Part shown: positions 49,676 to 59,919 of the stretch, piece by piece
How positions within the stretch are numbered: the first letter of the stretch is position 1
Layout of the letters: every line of letters starts with the position of its first letter
Assembly (NCBI RefSeq): GCF_026151205.1
Contig: NC_087074.1
Span: forward strand, 5,332,001-5,396,000
Origin: Bolinopsis microptera
Lineage: Eukaryota > Ctenophora > Tentaculata > Lobata > Bolinopsidae
DNA: 64,000 bases
Direction: 5' to 3'
Notes under the pieces: generated by a model
What the model was told of the DNA's origin: nothing
The model's input: only the letters and a program-made list of their open reading frames with translations
Database searches by the model: none
Made by a program: the position numbers and the translations under genes

Positions 49676-51049
49676 TCAAACTTGCTTATGGGCCCAATAC
49701 TTCAGAAATTTAGCAAGTCGAATAACACCGCTTGTATTGAGGTGACAGTTATCAGATATTTTTGCAGATGGTCTGGCAAAATAAAATTCTTTCCTGAATC
49801 CACTTCTATTATAGTTAAATAAATTATGGGTGCTAATGTAATTAAAACAAGAATCTTTGCTACACATATCCTTAATAACCTTATTCAGCTCTGCCACAAC
49901 ATCATTGCGGCCTTTTGTACTCCTGGGAAGAATATTGAGAACATTAATTGTTGCATTCGGATACACTGACTTGAGATAATTTAAGAGATTACTAATGTCA
50001 CCCGCTGCATCCTTCAGTGACTTTGAGCCAAAATAGACTGTGTTCACATTATTAGTTCCTGTCATAATATAAATAATAGATGGGGATGGAACGGAGTGTA
50101 GGTCAGTTTTTAGTTTATTTAACATTACTTTGGCATCAGCCCCAGGATAAAACAGTTTACTAGCACTAACAGTGGACGATGATAACTTGTCCGCATCAAG
50201 AAACCTGAACATAGAGCTGCTTATGAATAGGACAGACTTTTGTGAAGCTTTGGCTGGCTGTTTGCAAACTGAGAGTGCAGGTGAAGAAGAGTCTGTCAGT
50301 TTGTGTCCTGAATGAGGGATGGATGGGGGCGGTGAACGCAGACCAAACTCAGTTGACTGAGTGATCCTAGGGGGCTTCATCAGTCTTAGGGTGATGCTGA
50401 TCCGGGGTTCATCACACATTTCGTCTGGCAGTATCTCATGTTGAAAGTCAGCCTGAGACAATTTGGACATGATGAAGACATCTCCATGCTGAAGTTGCAC
50501 AGAGCCCACAACTTCATTGCTGCCGTTTGATCTAATTTGCAGTGTTCTCGTCGCACCAAGTGAAATGGTTACAATATCAGAGTGTTCTACAATACATGAT
50601 TCAGAATCGCTATGAGCTGGCATGAACTCTGCTCCAGTTTCATATAGATTGACGAGAATACTATTGTGTCTGAAATTGGGTAATATCACATTAATGTAGG
50701 AGCTGAGTTTAGCAAGGTAGGAATCATTGTGTACACTTTTTGGGTCATGTGTTGCACCTGAATACTCATAGGGAAAGTCACCAAAATAAACCGATTTCCT
50801 GTTTTTAAAACCGTGACTGAACTCAAGTTCTTCCATTAATAGATCAAGTGAAAATTTAGAGAATGGACCATCATCTAGTAGGGTAACTGGTTTCACTGGT
50901 GATGGGGAACAAGTTACAGATATATTCATTGGCCCCGGTGTTATAGGATCGTAGACAGGGGCAGGGACCAAGTTTGGATATTTGTCTCTGGGCTTAGGGG
51001 TGTTGATCCGTGATTCACCAGTAGCAGTAGATACAGGGAGATCAGACAC
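49676..51049 (-). CDS. LINE A second frame: AlkB-like dioxygenase + SGNH esterase-like protein
   Basis: 457 residues. Residues ~60-225 fit the AlkB family of Fe(II)/2-oxoglutarate dioxygenases, which oxidatively remove alkyl groups from nucleic acid bases: N134-x-Y136, iron-binding H146-x-D148 and H204, and R216-x5-R222 for 2-oxoglutarate, with SLGATRTL and LQHGDVFIM strands between. Residues ~271-455 fit an SGNH/GDSL hydrolase: FISSSMF (Ser block), PGAD (Gly), TGTNN (Asn block) and D433-x2-H436. A Pro-rich N-terminus joins ORF1, with which it overlaps in the -1 frame. The first codon is GTG, the frame opens after a TGA only a few codons upstream, and the first ATG is M41. It may be made by frameshift from ORF1, or a one-base indel may have split a longer ORF1. 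Host function is unlikely. Confidence 0.88.
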   Translation of the reverse strand: MSDLPVSTATGESRINTPKPRDKYPNLVPAPVYDPITPGPMNISVTCSPSPVKPVTLLDDGPFSKFSLDLLMEELEFSHGFKNRKSVYFGDFPYEYSGATHDPKSVHNDSYLAKLSSYINVILPNFRHNSILVNLYETGAEFMPAHSDSESCIVEHSDIVTISLGATRTLQIRSNGSNEVVGSVQLQHGDVFIMSKLSQADFQHEILPDEMCDEPRISITLRLMKPPRITQSTEFGLRSPPPSIPHSGHKLTDSSSPALSVCKQPAKASQKSVLFISSSMFRFLDADKLSSSTVSASKLFYPGADAKVMLNKLKTDLHSVPSPSIIYIMTGTNNVNTVYFGSKSLKDAAGDISNLLNYLKSVYPNATINVLNILPRSTKGRNDVVAELNKVIKDMCSKDSCFNYISTHNLFNYNRSGFRKEFYFARPSAKISDNCHLNTSGVIRLAKFLKYWAHKQV

Positions 51050-52593
51050 ATAAAGTCAGTGTTAGCAGCAATACGTTTAGTTTCTCTTACCAACACAGGA
51101 CAATCGTAAGCTGCCGCATTATGTGTTCTTGAATTCTCGGCATCATTAGTGTGTGTTGAAGCCAAACATCGAGCACAGGCATGTTTGTCCTTCTTCTGCT
51201 TAAATTGGCATGCTGAAGACCGGTGACTTCCCATACAGTACATGCAGGTAGGATGTTTATTTGTTTTGACTTCATTACAGTCAACAGAAGTGTGTCCAAT
51301 CATTTGACAATGATAACACTGTTTGATGTAGAAGCGATCAGTTACTTTGTATCTGCGACTACCTAAATAGAGAGATCCTTGTTGTTGGTTAAAGAGGACT
51401 CTATAGACAGATGGTGATAGTTTGATTCCAATAGTGAGCTCTATGCGTTCCTGCTTATCGTTGGTGAAACGTTTTATCTTATTGAGATAGACAATACTGA
51501 TAGTGTGCCCTGCTTCATACAAATCTTTGATGGACGAGTTTTTCTTCACAATTTGGGCGACTAAGTGGTTCTTTTCAAGATCCCTAAGTTTATCGGCATC
51601 ATTCCCTACAGCTGTAGTGTCTATATCGTCAAGAACTTCAGAAGAAACACCATAAATAGTAACTTTTGGCAGCATTTTGTTGCCATTCTTAGACTGATAT
51701 CCATACGAATCTAAGGTATTTCCATCATTGAGAAGTGAAGTAGCCTTATCACGAATTTCAGCATTAGGGAAGCCAATTGAAACTTTCTTATTGTTTTCAT
51801 TACATCTGAGAAATACTACTTGACTGCTCTTTAATTTATCAGTAGCAAATTTTTTCACATTTGTCATTGTTGCAGCATTTACCGATTGTTCTTCTTTCGG
51901 GGACAGAATTAGAATCTCGGGTGATGAAGGTTGTGTACGTGTTGGAGCGATTGGAACATGTGGTGGTTGAGCAGATGGTGTGGAACTGTTTGAGTCGGTA
52001 AACAAGCTGGAATAGAGAACGTCCTTTGTATGAGAAACAGTACCAGATTTTGTTACAACAGTGTTTACTTTATTGTCAATAACATCATTGATATTTTTCG
52101 TGAGGTCTTCTTTTAAAGATGAAAACTGTTCAGCAAATTGTTTCATAAAATCAACCTGATCTGAGGATCGCTCTTGAGCTCTCTCAGGTTTCTGGGACAG
52201 TTGTTCCTTCAGCAAGGTTTTAAGTTCAGACATCTCTTCCCTGAACTCCAAATTTATGGCATCTATTTTATTATCTAACAATCCTACCCGATCTACGGTA
52301 GTAGCAGCCCTCTTTTCCTCCTCAGCAGTACTACAATCATTACAGATAAATAGAAAGCGACCAAATCGTTTAGCATAAGATGAAGTGTTGTTCACAGCAT
52401 GAGACAGGTGAGCAGTAAAAACCGTGGGCGCACTGACATTGCAAGTTTCATCACAGTTGATAGCATGAAAACTGTCCTTACACCAAAAACACTGTACAAT
52501 GTCGGTACTTTTGACAACCTCATCATTCGAACAAGCTTTACATAAACCGTTGACGAGAAGATTCTTTGCAGAGTTATGAGCAGACTTTTCCAT
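50941..52593 (-). CDS. LINE A ORF1: gag-like nucleic-acid-binding protein
   Basis: 550 residues from the ATG at 52593 (MEKSAHNSAKN); the frame is open 16 codons further but has no earlier ATG. N-terminal PHD-like zinc finger: Cys pairs CKAC, CFWC and CNDC with His and Cys in FHAINC, which fits C4HC3 apart from H-x3-C. A coiled-coil segment follows (DNKIDAINLEFREEMSELK), for multimerisation, then a ~150-residue middle region that may be an RRM-like RNA-binding fold, then zinc knuckles: CYHCQMIGHTSVDC (canonical CX2CX4HX4C), CMYCMGSHRSSAC, and a third Cys/His cluster (CARC...). The last ~35 residues (MCLISLYLLLL...) look like an out-of-frame reading of the next protein, so the true product may continue by -1 frameshift. 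Expected role: packaging element RNA into a ribonucleoprotein. Confidence 0.88.
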   Translation of the reverse strand: MEKSAHNSAKNLLVNGLCKACSNDEVVKSTDIVQCFWCKDSFHAINCDETCNVSAPTVFTAHLSHAVNNTSSYAKRFGRFLFICNDCSTAEEEKRAATTVDRVGLLDNKIDAINLEFREEMSELKTLLKEQLSQKPERAQERSSDQVDFMKQFAEQFSSLKEDLTKNINDVIDNKVNTVVTKSGTVSHTKDVLYSSLFTDSNSSTPSAQPPHVPIAPTRTQPSSPEILILSPKEEQSVNAATMTNVKKFATDKLKSSQVVFLRCNENNKKVSIGFPNAEIRDKATSLLNDGNTLDSYGYQSKNGNKMLPKVTIYGVSSEVLDDIDTTAVGNDADKLRDLEKNHLVAQIVKKNSSIKDLYEAGHTISIVYLNKIKRFTNDKQERIELTIGIKLSPSVYRVLFNQQQGSLYLGSRRYKVTDRFYIKQCYHCQMIGHTSVDCNEVKTNKHPTCMYCMGSHRSSACQFKQKKDKHACARCLASTHTNDAENSRTHNAAAYDCPVLVRETKRIAANTDFMCLISLYLLLLVNHGSTPLSPETNIQTWSLPLSTIL

Positions 52594-52700
52594 TGCAATT
52601 GTGTATTTGTACTTGTATAGATGTACAAAGGTAAAGTACAAACACCGTGCAGTAGCAGTGCAGTGGCAGTTAAAATTTCCGATTAAACAGAGATAAGGGA

Positions 52701-53920
52701 GCTCTGTTTTTCAACACGTAACAAAACTACAAACATACATATCTACAAACATACATATATTATGTGAACTTCAAATTTTCAAATCTTATAACACATTCAA
52801 CTTCGTTAGAGTTCGGTTAGAGTTTGGATAGATCCGAGGGTGTACCTCGAACTATATGTATTTTACATAAAAGCAAGCCCGTGTCACGGTTTAGATTTAA
52901 CACACGACTGGGCCAAGTACTCGACATTTTTGAGAAAAGTAATAGTTAGTGCTCCAACACTGTCACTCGTCCAAGTTGATGAAGTGTTAATGAAATTTTG
53001 ATTACATTTGGTCGTTCAGGCTAAACTTAATTTAGTAATTTATCCGAGTATGACTTTAAATTAGAATCGAAGTTGATATCATCATCCACAGAAATTGCGT
53101 TCAAGATTAAATTTGTGTCGCCCCAAAAGTTAACATTTCCGTTTCTTCCCCTCGCTAAGTTGTCATTGAAACCTTTCTGGAATAATTGCAATTTGAATGA
53201 TCACTTTTCAGGCTTATTTCTAAACCAATAAGAATGTAAAGGCAATAAGAATAAAGGGAGAGCAATACCTCCTATAATTTCGTTACTTCTTACTTCTTAC
53301 CTTTGCTCTCTTGCGGCACTTACTTTGAGACATGTTTTCCTTATTTAATCCTTATTTAATCGTAGCGCTTTCAATCGCTTGATACTTTCCTACGTCTCGA
53401 CGAATTGAACTCAGCCCTGCTTAGTTCTTGCAATTTCTGCACTTAGTCCTGCTTATTCTGCTTATTCCTGCTTATTCCTGCATATTCATGCTTAAGGAAT
53501 TAGTATACGAGGTTTTGTATAATCAATCTTTATAAGATTTTATTATTTTGTATCATATTTATACCACTGGCACTTAGCACTACCAGCTTTGCCAACTTTT
53601 AAGTTTTAACTAAATAACAAATACTTTGAGAAAATAAATATGATACTGCACGACACATTGAAATGTTGAGACTTCCTACCTAAACGGAATTATTTTTCTA
53701 GCTGCATTTCTAGCTCTATCATCATAGAGTTATAATAATATAATACTGCTTTTTCGTGCATTCCTTTCTAGAACATCCCCCTCATAAAATAAAAAAGTGT
53801 AATTTGTTCAATCTTATAACGACCCGCGTTATATCTAAACATCAATAATCAAACTGGTTTCGTTAAATTTGAGCAATAAATATTGATCCCCTCCAAAATT
53901 ACCCAGCTCCAATATTTCAG
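52701..53920. other. Non-coding stretch between LINE A and the Kv gene
   Basis: No exon recognised. The missing 5' coding exon of the Kv gene may lie here or upstream of the LINEs; I could not find an ATG exon that joins in phase. Confidence 0.4.
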
Positions 53921-56900
53921 GTACTCTTAGGAAGGGATATACCTGAGCGAGTGCCAATAGAAGTTCGACTTGACTGCAAGAACGCTAAACTAGTCAAGAT
54001 TGACTGCGGAGGAGAGATGTTTATCACAACTGAACAATCTTTGTCTCGATATCCCAATACCTTGTTAGGAGACCCTGACGTAAGACTCTAGTTTCTAACC
54101 TGGATTCAACTGTTGCTTTGACCCAGATCCTAAAATGAATATCCAAAACTTACTTAACTTTTTCTTTAATCTTTATTTTTTATCAAATAATTCACGACAA
54201 GTTAATTATATTATTATACATCTCAAATTTCAGAGACGAGCTGCTTTTTATGATGCAAAGACAAGCATGTACTACTTTGACAGAAATCAGGATCTGTTTA
54301 ATGCAATCCTCTACTTTTATCAGTCACCCGGAACCTTCCGGTAAACTAACATTATTTTTTTACTCTTTTTACATATTAACCTGTACTACTTTCACATATT
54401 AACCTGTGTCATTGTCTCTCAAGTTACGATGAATATTGAGAATCCACAGTGGCAACAATCAACTATTCTAGAATGCTTCCAAGTGCCAACTTGAGGTTGT
54501 AGTTGAGATATAACAAAAATTATATATAACAAATTATATATATATAATTTGTTATATATTTTGTTGTATATAACAAAAATACAATAGTCCCCCAGAGATG
54601 ATGGATCCTGTAGTTGTTGAAGAAGAATTAGATTTCTTTGGTATAGATCTGGACCTCATGATAAAAGAATACGACAGAATTTATTTAGAACTTCACCCCG
54701 AACTTCCTCCAACTCTAAAAGAGACTATAAACAAAACGGTAGGACTCAGCTATGAATAGATGAATATCTACTTTTTAGTTTTTTACTGTAAATTTAAGAA
54801 GAATATCTAAATTATATTTAAATTCATGTGATTGGATAGAAATCCCGTGTTGAGCTCTAAAATCAGATTCCGTCGGACTATCTGTAATTCAGCAATAAAT
54901 CAGGCTTATGAAATGACAAACTGATTAATGTATTCAAAATGATAAATATATCCTAGATGAATGTATCCAAAACGCAGGAAATTTCACTTATATTACTATA
55001 TCCCGCAGATTACAGATCCGAGCTATAACAAAGCTGGAATGGTATGGGGCTTCATGGATCTGGCGTGCATCATAATGACCATATCCTTGTTGGTTATAGA
55101 GACAATCCCAGCGTTCCATGATCACTTTAAGAAACCCTTTGCTAAAGATGAGATAACGGGACAGATCCAGCCGTACAAGATGGCCACCTACATGTTGGAT
55201 GTGGTTATCAACTTGTTCTTCACGGTTGATCTTATCATTAAGTTAGTTAGAGTTTACTTCTCCACAGTCGACCCAATTTAGTCAAGTTATTTAATGTTTA
55301 GTTTGCATTATCGCACACTTGCATACATTATTTACTTTTGTAGGATATTTAGTCAAGTTATTTAATGTTTTGTTTGCATTATCGCACACTTGCATACATT
55401 ATTTACTTTTGTAGGATATTTCTGATCATACCTTTGCCCTATAAAGTCATAAACCACAAAATCTCGTCGCCAAGGTTTTTATCCTCGAAGAACAGGAAGA
55501 GGTTCTTCTTGAACACAGTCAATGTAATGGATATCCTGGCAGTATCCCCGTTCTACCTCGAGCTCCTCGTCTTCATCGCTACTGGAGGGGAACCTTCTCC
55601 GCATTTTTTTGCGCTCAAGGTGATTATTAATATTTTATACGTAATCATTGTAATCATTGTAATCATTGTAATCATTGTAATCATTGTAATCATTGTAATA
55701 ATTGTAATCATTGTAAAATGTAATCAATGTGATCTTTGTAAACATCAAGACACAAGATACTAAGATACCAAGTGTTCATTCTAACCCTCTTTTTGTCAGG
55801 TGTGTAGGATAGTTAGAGTCGTCCGAGTATTGAAGCTGGTTAGACACAGTAGACAGTTGACGGAAGTACTTGAGGTATATAGCAAAATTTAGAATTTGTT
55901 CGCTAATTTTTTGTTACGTTGATTCTGAAAAAATGCAAAGACACTGAAAAATGCAAAGCCATAAGGTTTAGAATCAAGTCACTTTTAGATCTTGTAGTTT
56001 AGACCTAAATAAAGCTGGTTTCATATTGATATCTAACCAATTTATCGGCATAAAGGTAATTGATTTTTAGCTTAACCCATTAGGGACGACGAGTTTTAAA
56101 GTTTGCCGATTTTGATGCCGTTTAACACACTAGGTCACTTTACAGCAAAAATGAGATATCCAAAAAAGCTAATCTGTATCTCGTTTACTTTAAAAGATAC
56201 AGCTATGGTCGCATACGACCCACTCGTCCGGGTCGCAAACGACTCATCACTGTTTTTCGGCTTTAACTTCTGAAACAAAGACGTTAGGATAGAATAAAAA
56301 CTGTAGCATAAGTTAAAAATATAAGGTCAATACTGTGTGACTCTAACTTTTAAAAAATAGAGAATTCGGGTCATTAACGACCCACTCGGCTCACTTGCTT
56401 ATCACTACATATGTCCATGTAACTTCTTGAATTCAGCCTAAAACATGACATCATAAGTGCAAACTTGCCTCTCAGCAAGTGATTATCATAATAAACTGCG
56501 AAAAATCGGTTAAATGGGTCATTAGCGACCCACTAGGATCACAAAATTGATTAATTAAATATAATGTTGTCAAACTTTTATAAATATTAGTATAAAAACA
56601 TGTTATATCTTGGTCATTACTCCTGTACGTTGATTTAACTTCTTAAATCGATCAACTGGGTCAATAACGACACACTCGGAAGTTGAACCACGTCATTAAT
56701 TATCAGTATCATGCCGTTCCACCATCAAGAAAGACACTCGTAGGTCTTAACTCCACGCAAACCACGGGTGGATGACCACTAGCCCTCATGAGATCTGGAG
56801 TCTCAAGGTGATCTGCAGATCACGTCACCCAATCACTGACGAATAATGAGCAGAATTGGATTGATAGGTAGGTGAGTTTATCAGCTGTTAGTACACGACC

Positions 56901-59900
56901 GTAATGTCGTGAGACGACAAACAACGTGCCTATCTTTTCCCGATTCCTAAAAAGTCCAAGAAGAACTATATACAACTGCTGGATTCAGATTTCAGATGGC
57001 TGCTTCTACTCATTTCGCAGCCTCCTTTCTTTACTTCTTAGAGGCCGTTCACATATTACGTAATCACTTATTGGACAATTTTTACCCCCCGGCCCACCCC
57101 ACTACATAGCTATTATGTCAAAATTACACTAGCGTAATCATTTGGAAATCCCTCTCCCTCTCGGCCGATTACGTAATACTTGGTTTCGTTTTGAAAGCTG
57201 CCTCGTTGTTGCGGGGTTGTTACCCAAAACGGAGTAGTTGTCTGAGAGATTGCAGGTTGCAGCACCGCCAGCCAGATGGGGGGGGGGGGTGCTTTTTCCT
57301 TGTCCTTCTTCACAGAGCTGTAGATGTAGCCATCTGAATGCAGCAGTTGTTTAGTTATTCTCGTACTTTCTAGGAATGTCAAACAGATTGGCATGTTGGA
57401 TTAGAATAATATGTAATTTGACCGCTCTTCTTTCAATATTTACCCGAGGTTACAGGATATCTCGTATACTTCGTTCAGGGTATTTTTCTTGAGTGACATG
57501 ATCTGATCACCGTGGGACCCTGGGTCTCAAGCGGTTGTAGCAGGTCGTTTACCAAGATTCGAAATTGACGAAAAAAGTGACAGAATTTAAAAAGCAACAA
57601 CAACAGTATGGCTATTACCTAGCAAGTTAGGAACGAGGGCCGATCTCCTTTTCTTTTGCGACACGGCCACGGTCCTTTCGGTACAGATTTCCACGGCCCA
57701 CGCACCATAGTCAGGACGCAACTCCAGGCATATGCAGTCTTGTTATTCTCGCAGCTTTTTGATGAGTGATGACGGCCCTTCAGTTGGCCATGGATCTCAG
57801 GAGGGCTAGTTGTCAGCCACCGTGGTTTGTGTGGAATTAAGACCTACGAGTGTCTTTCTTGATGGTGGAATAGCATGATAATTAATGACGTGGTTCAACT
57901 TCCGAGTGTGTCGTTATTGACCCAGTTGATCGATTTAAGAAGTTAAATCAACGTACAGGAGTAATGACCAAGATATAGCATGTTTTTAAACTAGTATTCG
58001 TAAAAGTTTCACAACATTGTATTTAATTTATCAATTTTGTGGTCCTAGTGGGTCGCTAATGACCCATTTAACCGATTTTTTGCAGTTTATGATGATAATC
58101 ACTTGCTGAGAGGCGAGTTTGCACTTATGATGTCATGTTTTAGGCTGAATTCAAGAAGTTACATGGACATATGCAGTAATAAGCAAGTGAGCCGAGTGGG
58201 TCGTTAATGACCCAAATTCTTTATTTCTAAAAAGTTAGAGTCACACAGTATTGGTCATATATGTTTTTAACTTATGCTACAGTTTTTATTTTATCCTAAC
58301 GTCTTTGTTTCAGAAGTTAAAGCCGAAAAACCGTGATGGGTCGTTTGCGACCCGGACGAGTGGGTCGTATGCGACCGCAGTTAGTAAACAGCGTCTAGAT
58401 CTGTTTGTGAACATTTGATTATCACGGGCTTTTCATTTGTCTCAAGGAAATCGTTGCCCGCAACTATTTTGTTCTCAAAAAATAAGCCTACATAAAGTTT
58501 AAATGTCCCAATCAAGGCAAGAAGTTAAGTGAAATATTTTCCAATTATGACGACTAATTAGTCTAATTATTTAATTGTTAGTGATTAATTGGGTCTCGAC
58601 TGGAAAGTCAATAATGTAGCCCAATAAATTTTGAGCATATGTGCGAAAGATTCGTGGCGTTTAGTATTTTGGTTTGTCCTCTATAGCCTCTAGAAAAGGT
58701 GAGTCGTAAACGACCCTATCGTCCCTAATGGGTTAATTGAACTCTCCTCAATTTGAGCAGGTTGAGAAACACTAATAAAAGCTGCATTTTATCGCACATA
58801 TATTGTGTACTCTGTAAATTATAAAACATTTTAAAAATTTTAAAAATCGCCTTATTATATGTCCCTTTCACAGCTACTTCAGGTGGTATCGTCAGCAAAA
58901 CAAGAGTTCATAGTCCTGATCGGAGTGGTGGGGGTTGTTATCCTCCTTGTGGGCACCATTATGTACTTTGTGGAGTTCCAAATCCCTGATGTATGCTATA
59001 TTATAGCAGTTTATCAGCAGTTTCTGTGTTTCTTCCTTCTTATCTGTTTCTTTTGTTCCTAATTGGAAATAGCGCTTGTTTGAAGTGATTATGCCTGTTA
59101 ATATTGCACATGTGCCATGTACAGTTCCGTCAATTTTCTTTGAAAATAAAATCGTTGTTACACGATTATTTAAAGGAAAACATAACACTTATCCTTAGCA
59201 AACTAAGCTAAGAAAAATAGTTCATGAATTATTTATCCTCAGGAAGGCGACGAAAACGTTGATTTTAAATCTATTCTACACGGTTGCTGGTGGGCCATCG
59301 TTACCATAACAACAGTCGGTTATGGAGACCTTTTTCCGAAGTAAATGAAATACCTGATCAATTCGTATTGAATCACCACAATTAGCTTGGATGTTTTTTC
59401 ACAGACCCATATTCTCTGAAAATATCCCAATCTCTTCAGAGATTTCAATTCTTTTACAGTGTTACAATGTGTTACAAATATGTTTACTGACCTCATCAAT
59501 TCTGGGGTCCCATTCTTTTCAGAGACTTCCATTTTGATATCCTCCCTTTCAGGTCTTCATTAGGCAAGTTGACGGGAAGTTTTGTTGTACTGTTTGGAAT
59601 CGTGGTCCTCGCATTCCCCATGACCATCATCATCTCCAAGTTCCAAGACTCCTTCACCATCAAGAAACTGATCGCCAACAAGGAAATGACCCGAAAGCTG
59701 CGTGAAATGGCCATCAGTGGTTACTTGAATAGTTACAACTCATCCCAAATAATGAACGGGAAACCGAAAGCTCATGTCCCTCGAAAATCAGTTCTTAAAG
59801 AAGGCTCTCTGGAGACACCAATCGAGGAGGCAGAGGAGTCACCAGCACCAGAATATCAGCAATCTATTGGACTGCCTCAATCTAGCACTCAATCAGAATA

Positions 59901-59919
59901 TTCAGGGCCGTATAAATAA
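53921..59919 (+). CDS. Voltage-gated potassium channel alpha subunit (Kv, Shaker superfamily), N-terminus missing
   Basis: Exons: 53921-54079, 54234-54340, 54588-54738, 55009-55241, 55415-55619, 55800-55874, 58883-58990, 59243-59340, 59553-59919 (stop TAA). All borders are GT-AG and all phases join, giving ~500 residues. T1 tetramerisation domain: VKIDCGGEMFITTEQSLSRY, NTLLGDPD, YYFDRNQDLFNAILYFYQS. No C-x20-CC zinc site, so Shaker-type rather than Shab/Shaw/Shal-type. S1 ~150-172; S2 with an acidic residue (FTVDLIIK); S3 with Asp (NVMDILAVSPFYLELL). S4 (exon 6) has six basic residues at every third position (RIVRVVRVLKLVRHSR). S5, then the filter TTVGYGD (~369-375), then S6 with AFPMTIIISKF. 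The S6 hinge is P-M-T instead of P-x-P. A plasma-membrane tetramer that repolarises excitable cells; possibly a modulatory subunit. The first exon starts at an acceptor with no ATG, so the gene is partial. Confidence 0.92.
54522..54559. repeat. Perfect 38-bp AT-rich palindrome in Kv intron 2
   Basis: Arms ATATATAACAAATTATATA and the exact complement meet with no loop. Related ATATAACAAAAAT sequences flank both sides. It sits 28 bp before exon 3 and could extrude as a cruciform or form an RNA hairpin next to the acceptor. Confidence 0.9.
55276..55417. repeat. 71-bp tandem duplication carrying the exon 5 splice acceptor
   Basis: Units 55276-55346 and 55347-55417 differ at about one base. Each contains the acceptor TTACTTTTGTAG|GATA (exon would begin at 55344 or 55415). 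Only the second gives an open frame; using the first adds 71 nt and reaches a TAA within a few codons. Confidence 0.92.
55625..55722. repeat. 9-bp tandem repeat (GTAATCATT)n, Kv intron 5
   Basis: About ten units right after the exon 5 donor (GTGATT at 55620). They keep the reading frame open (repeating VII) but are intronic, since the next exon (S4) joins directly at the donor. Confidence 0.9.
56076..58732. mobile_element. piggyBac-like non-autonomous foldback element in Kv intron 6
   Basis: It is flanked on both sides by TTAA (56072-56075 and 58733-58736). It begins CCCATTAGGGACGA and ends with the reverse complement, TCGTCCCTAATGGG. TTAA target duplication with short C-rich termini is the piggyBac signature. 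Internal to these lie very long imperfect inverted arms, about 56205-56805 pairing with about 57795-58380. The arms carry a spaced palindrome of the form GGGTC(N)6GACCCACTCGG, at about 56207, 56230, 56368, 56516 and 56658, mirrored on the right. The centre (56806-57794) has no transposase. Removing the element leaves an intron of ~347 bp, normal for this gene. Confidence 0.88.
57049..57190. other. Possible small insertion inside the foldback element
   Basis: CCGTTCACATATTACGTAATCA and GGCCGATTACGTAATACTTGG are roughly inverted copies around a palindromic ATTACGTAAT core, ~140 bp apart, with C-rich sequence between. It resembles a tiny MITE; no target duplication was confirmed. Confidence 0.35.

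Larger units (their letters stand above)
45866..52700 (-). mobile_element. Non-LTR retrotransposon A, near full length, with an extra AlkB + esterase frame
   Basis: Order along the minus strand: ORF1 (52593-50941), an overlapping second frame (51049-49676), a ~260-nt gap, ORF2 EN-RT (49414-46484), a ~600-nt 3' UTR and a (TTTA)n tail. The 3' UTR holds two copies of a ~60-65-bp unit (about 46093-46152 and 46153-46217) sharing GGGTAAAATA, CCCTT.GTCAAA and CTATTTACAATA. The 5' boundary is not visible; I place it arbitrarily just upstream of ORF1. All frames are long and open, so the copy is young. Whether it can still move is doubtful because two frames lack a clear AUG. It lies 1.3 kb upstream of the first visible Kv exon, on the opposite strand. 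Confidence 0.9.

Noticed and set aside
55625-55763. Extension of the Kv S3 exon through the GTAATCATT repeat
   Set aside because: A GT donor ends the exon at 55619, and the S4 exon joins there in phase to give a normal S3-S4 region; the extension is simple-repeat translation.
57113-57394. 93-residue minus-strand frame inside the foldback element as a transposase remnant
   Set aside because: It has no DDE-type or piggyBac motif and is rich in low-complexity Pro residues.
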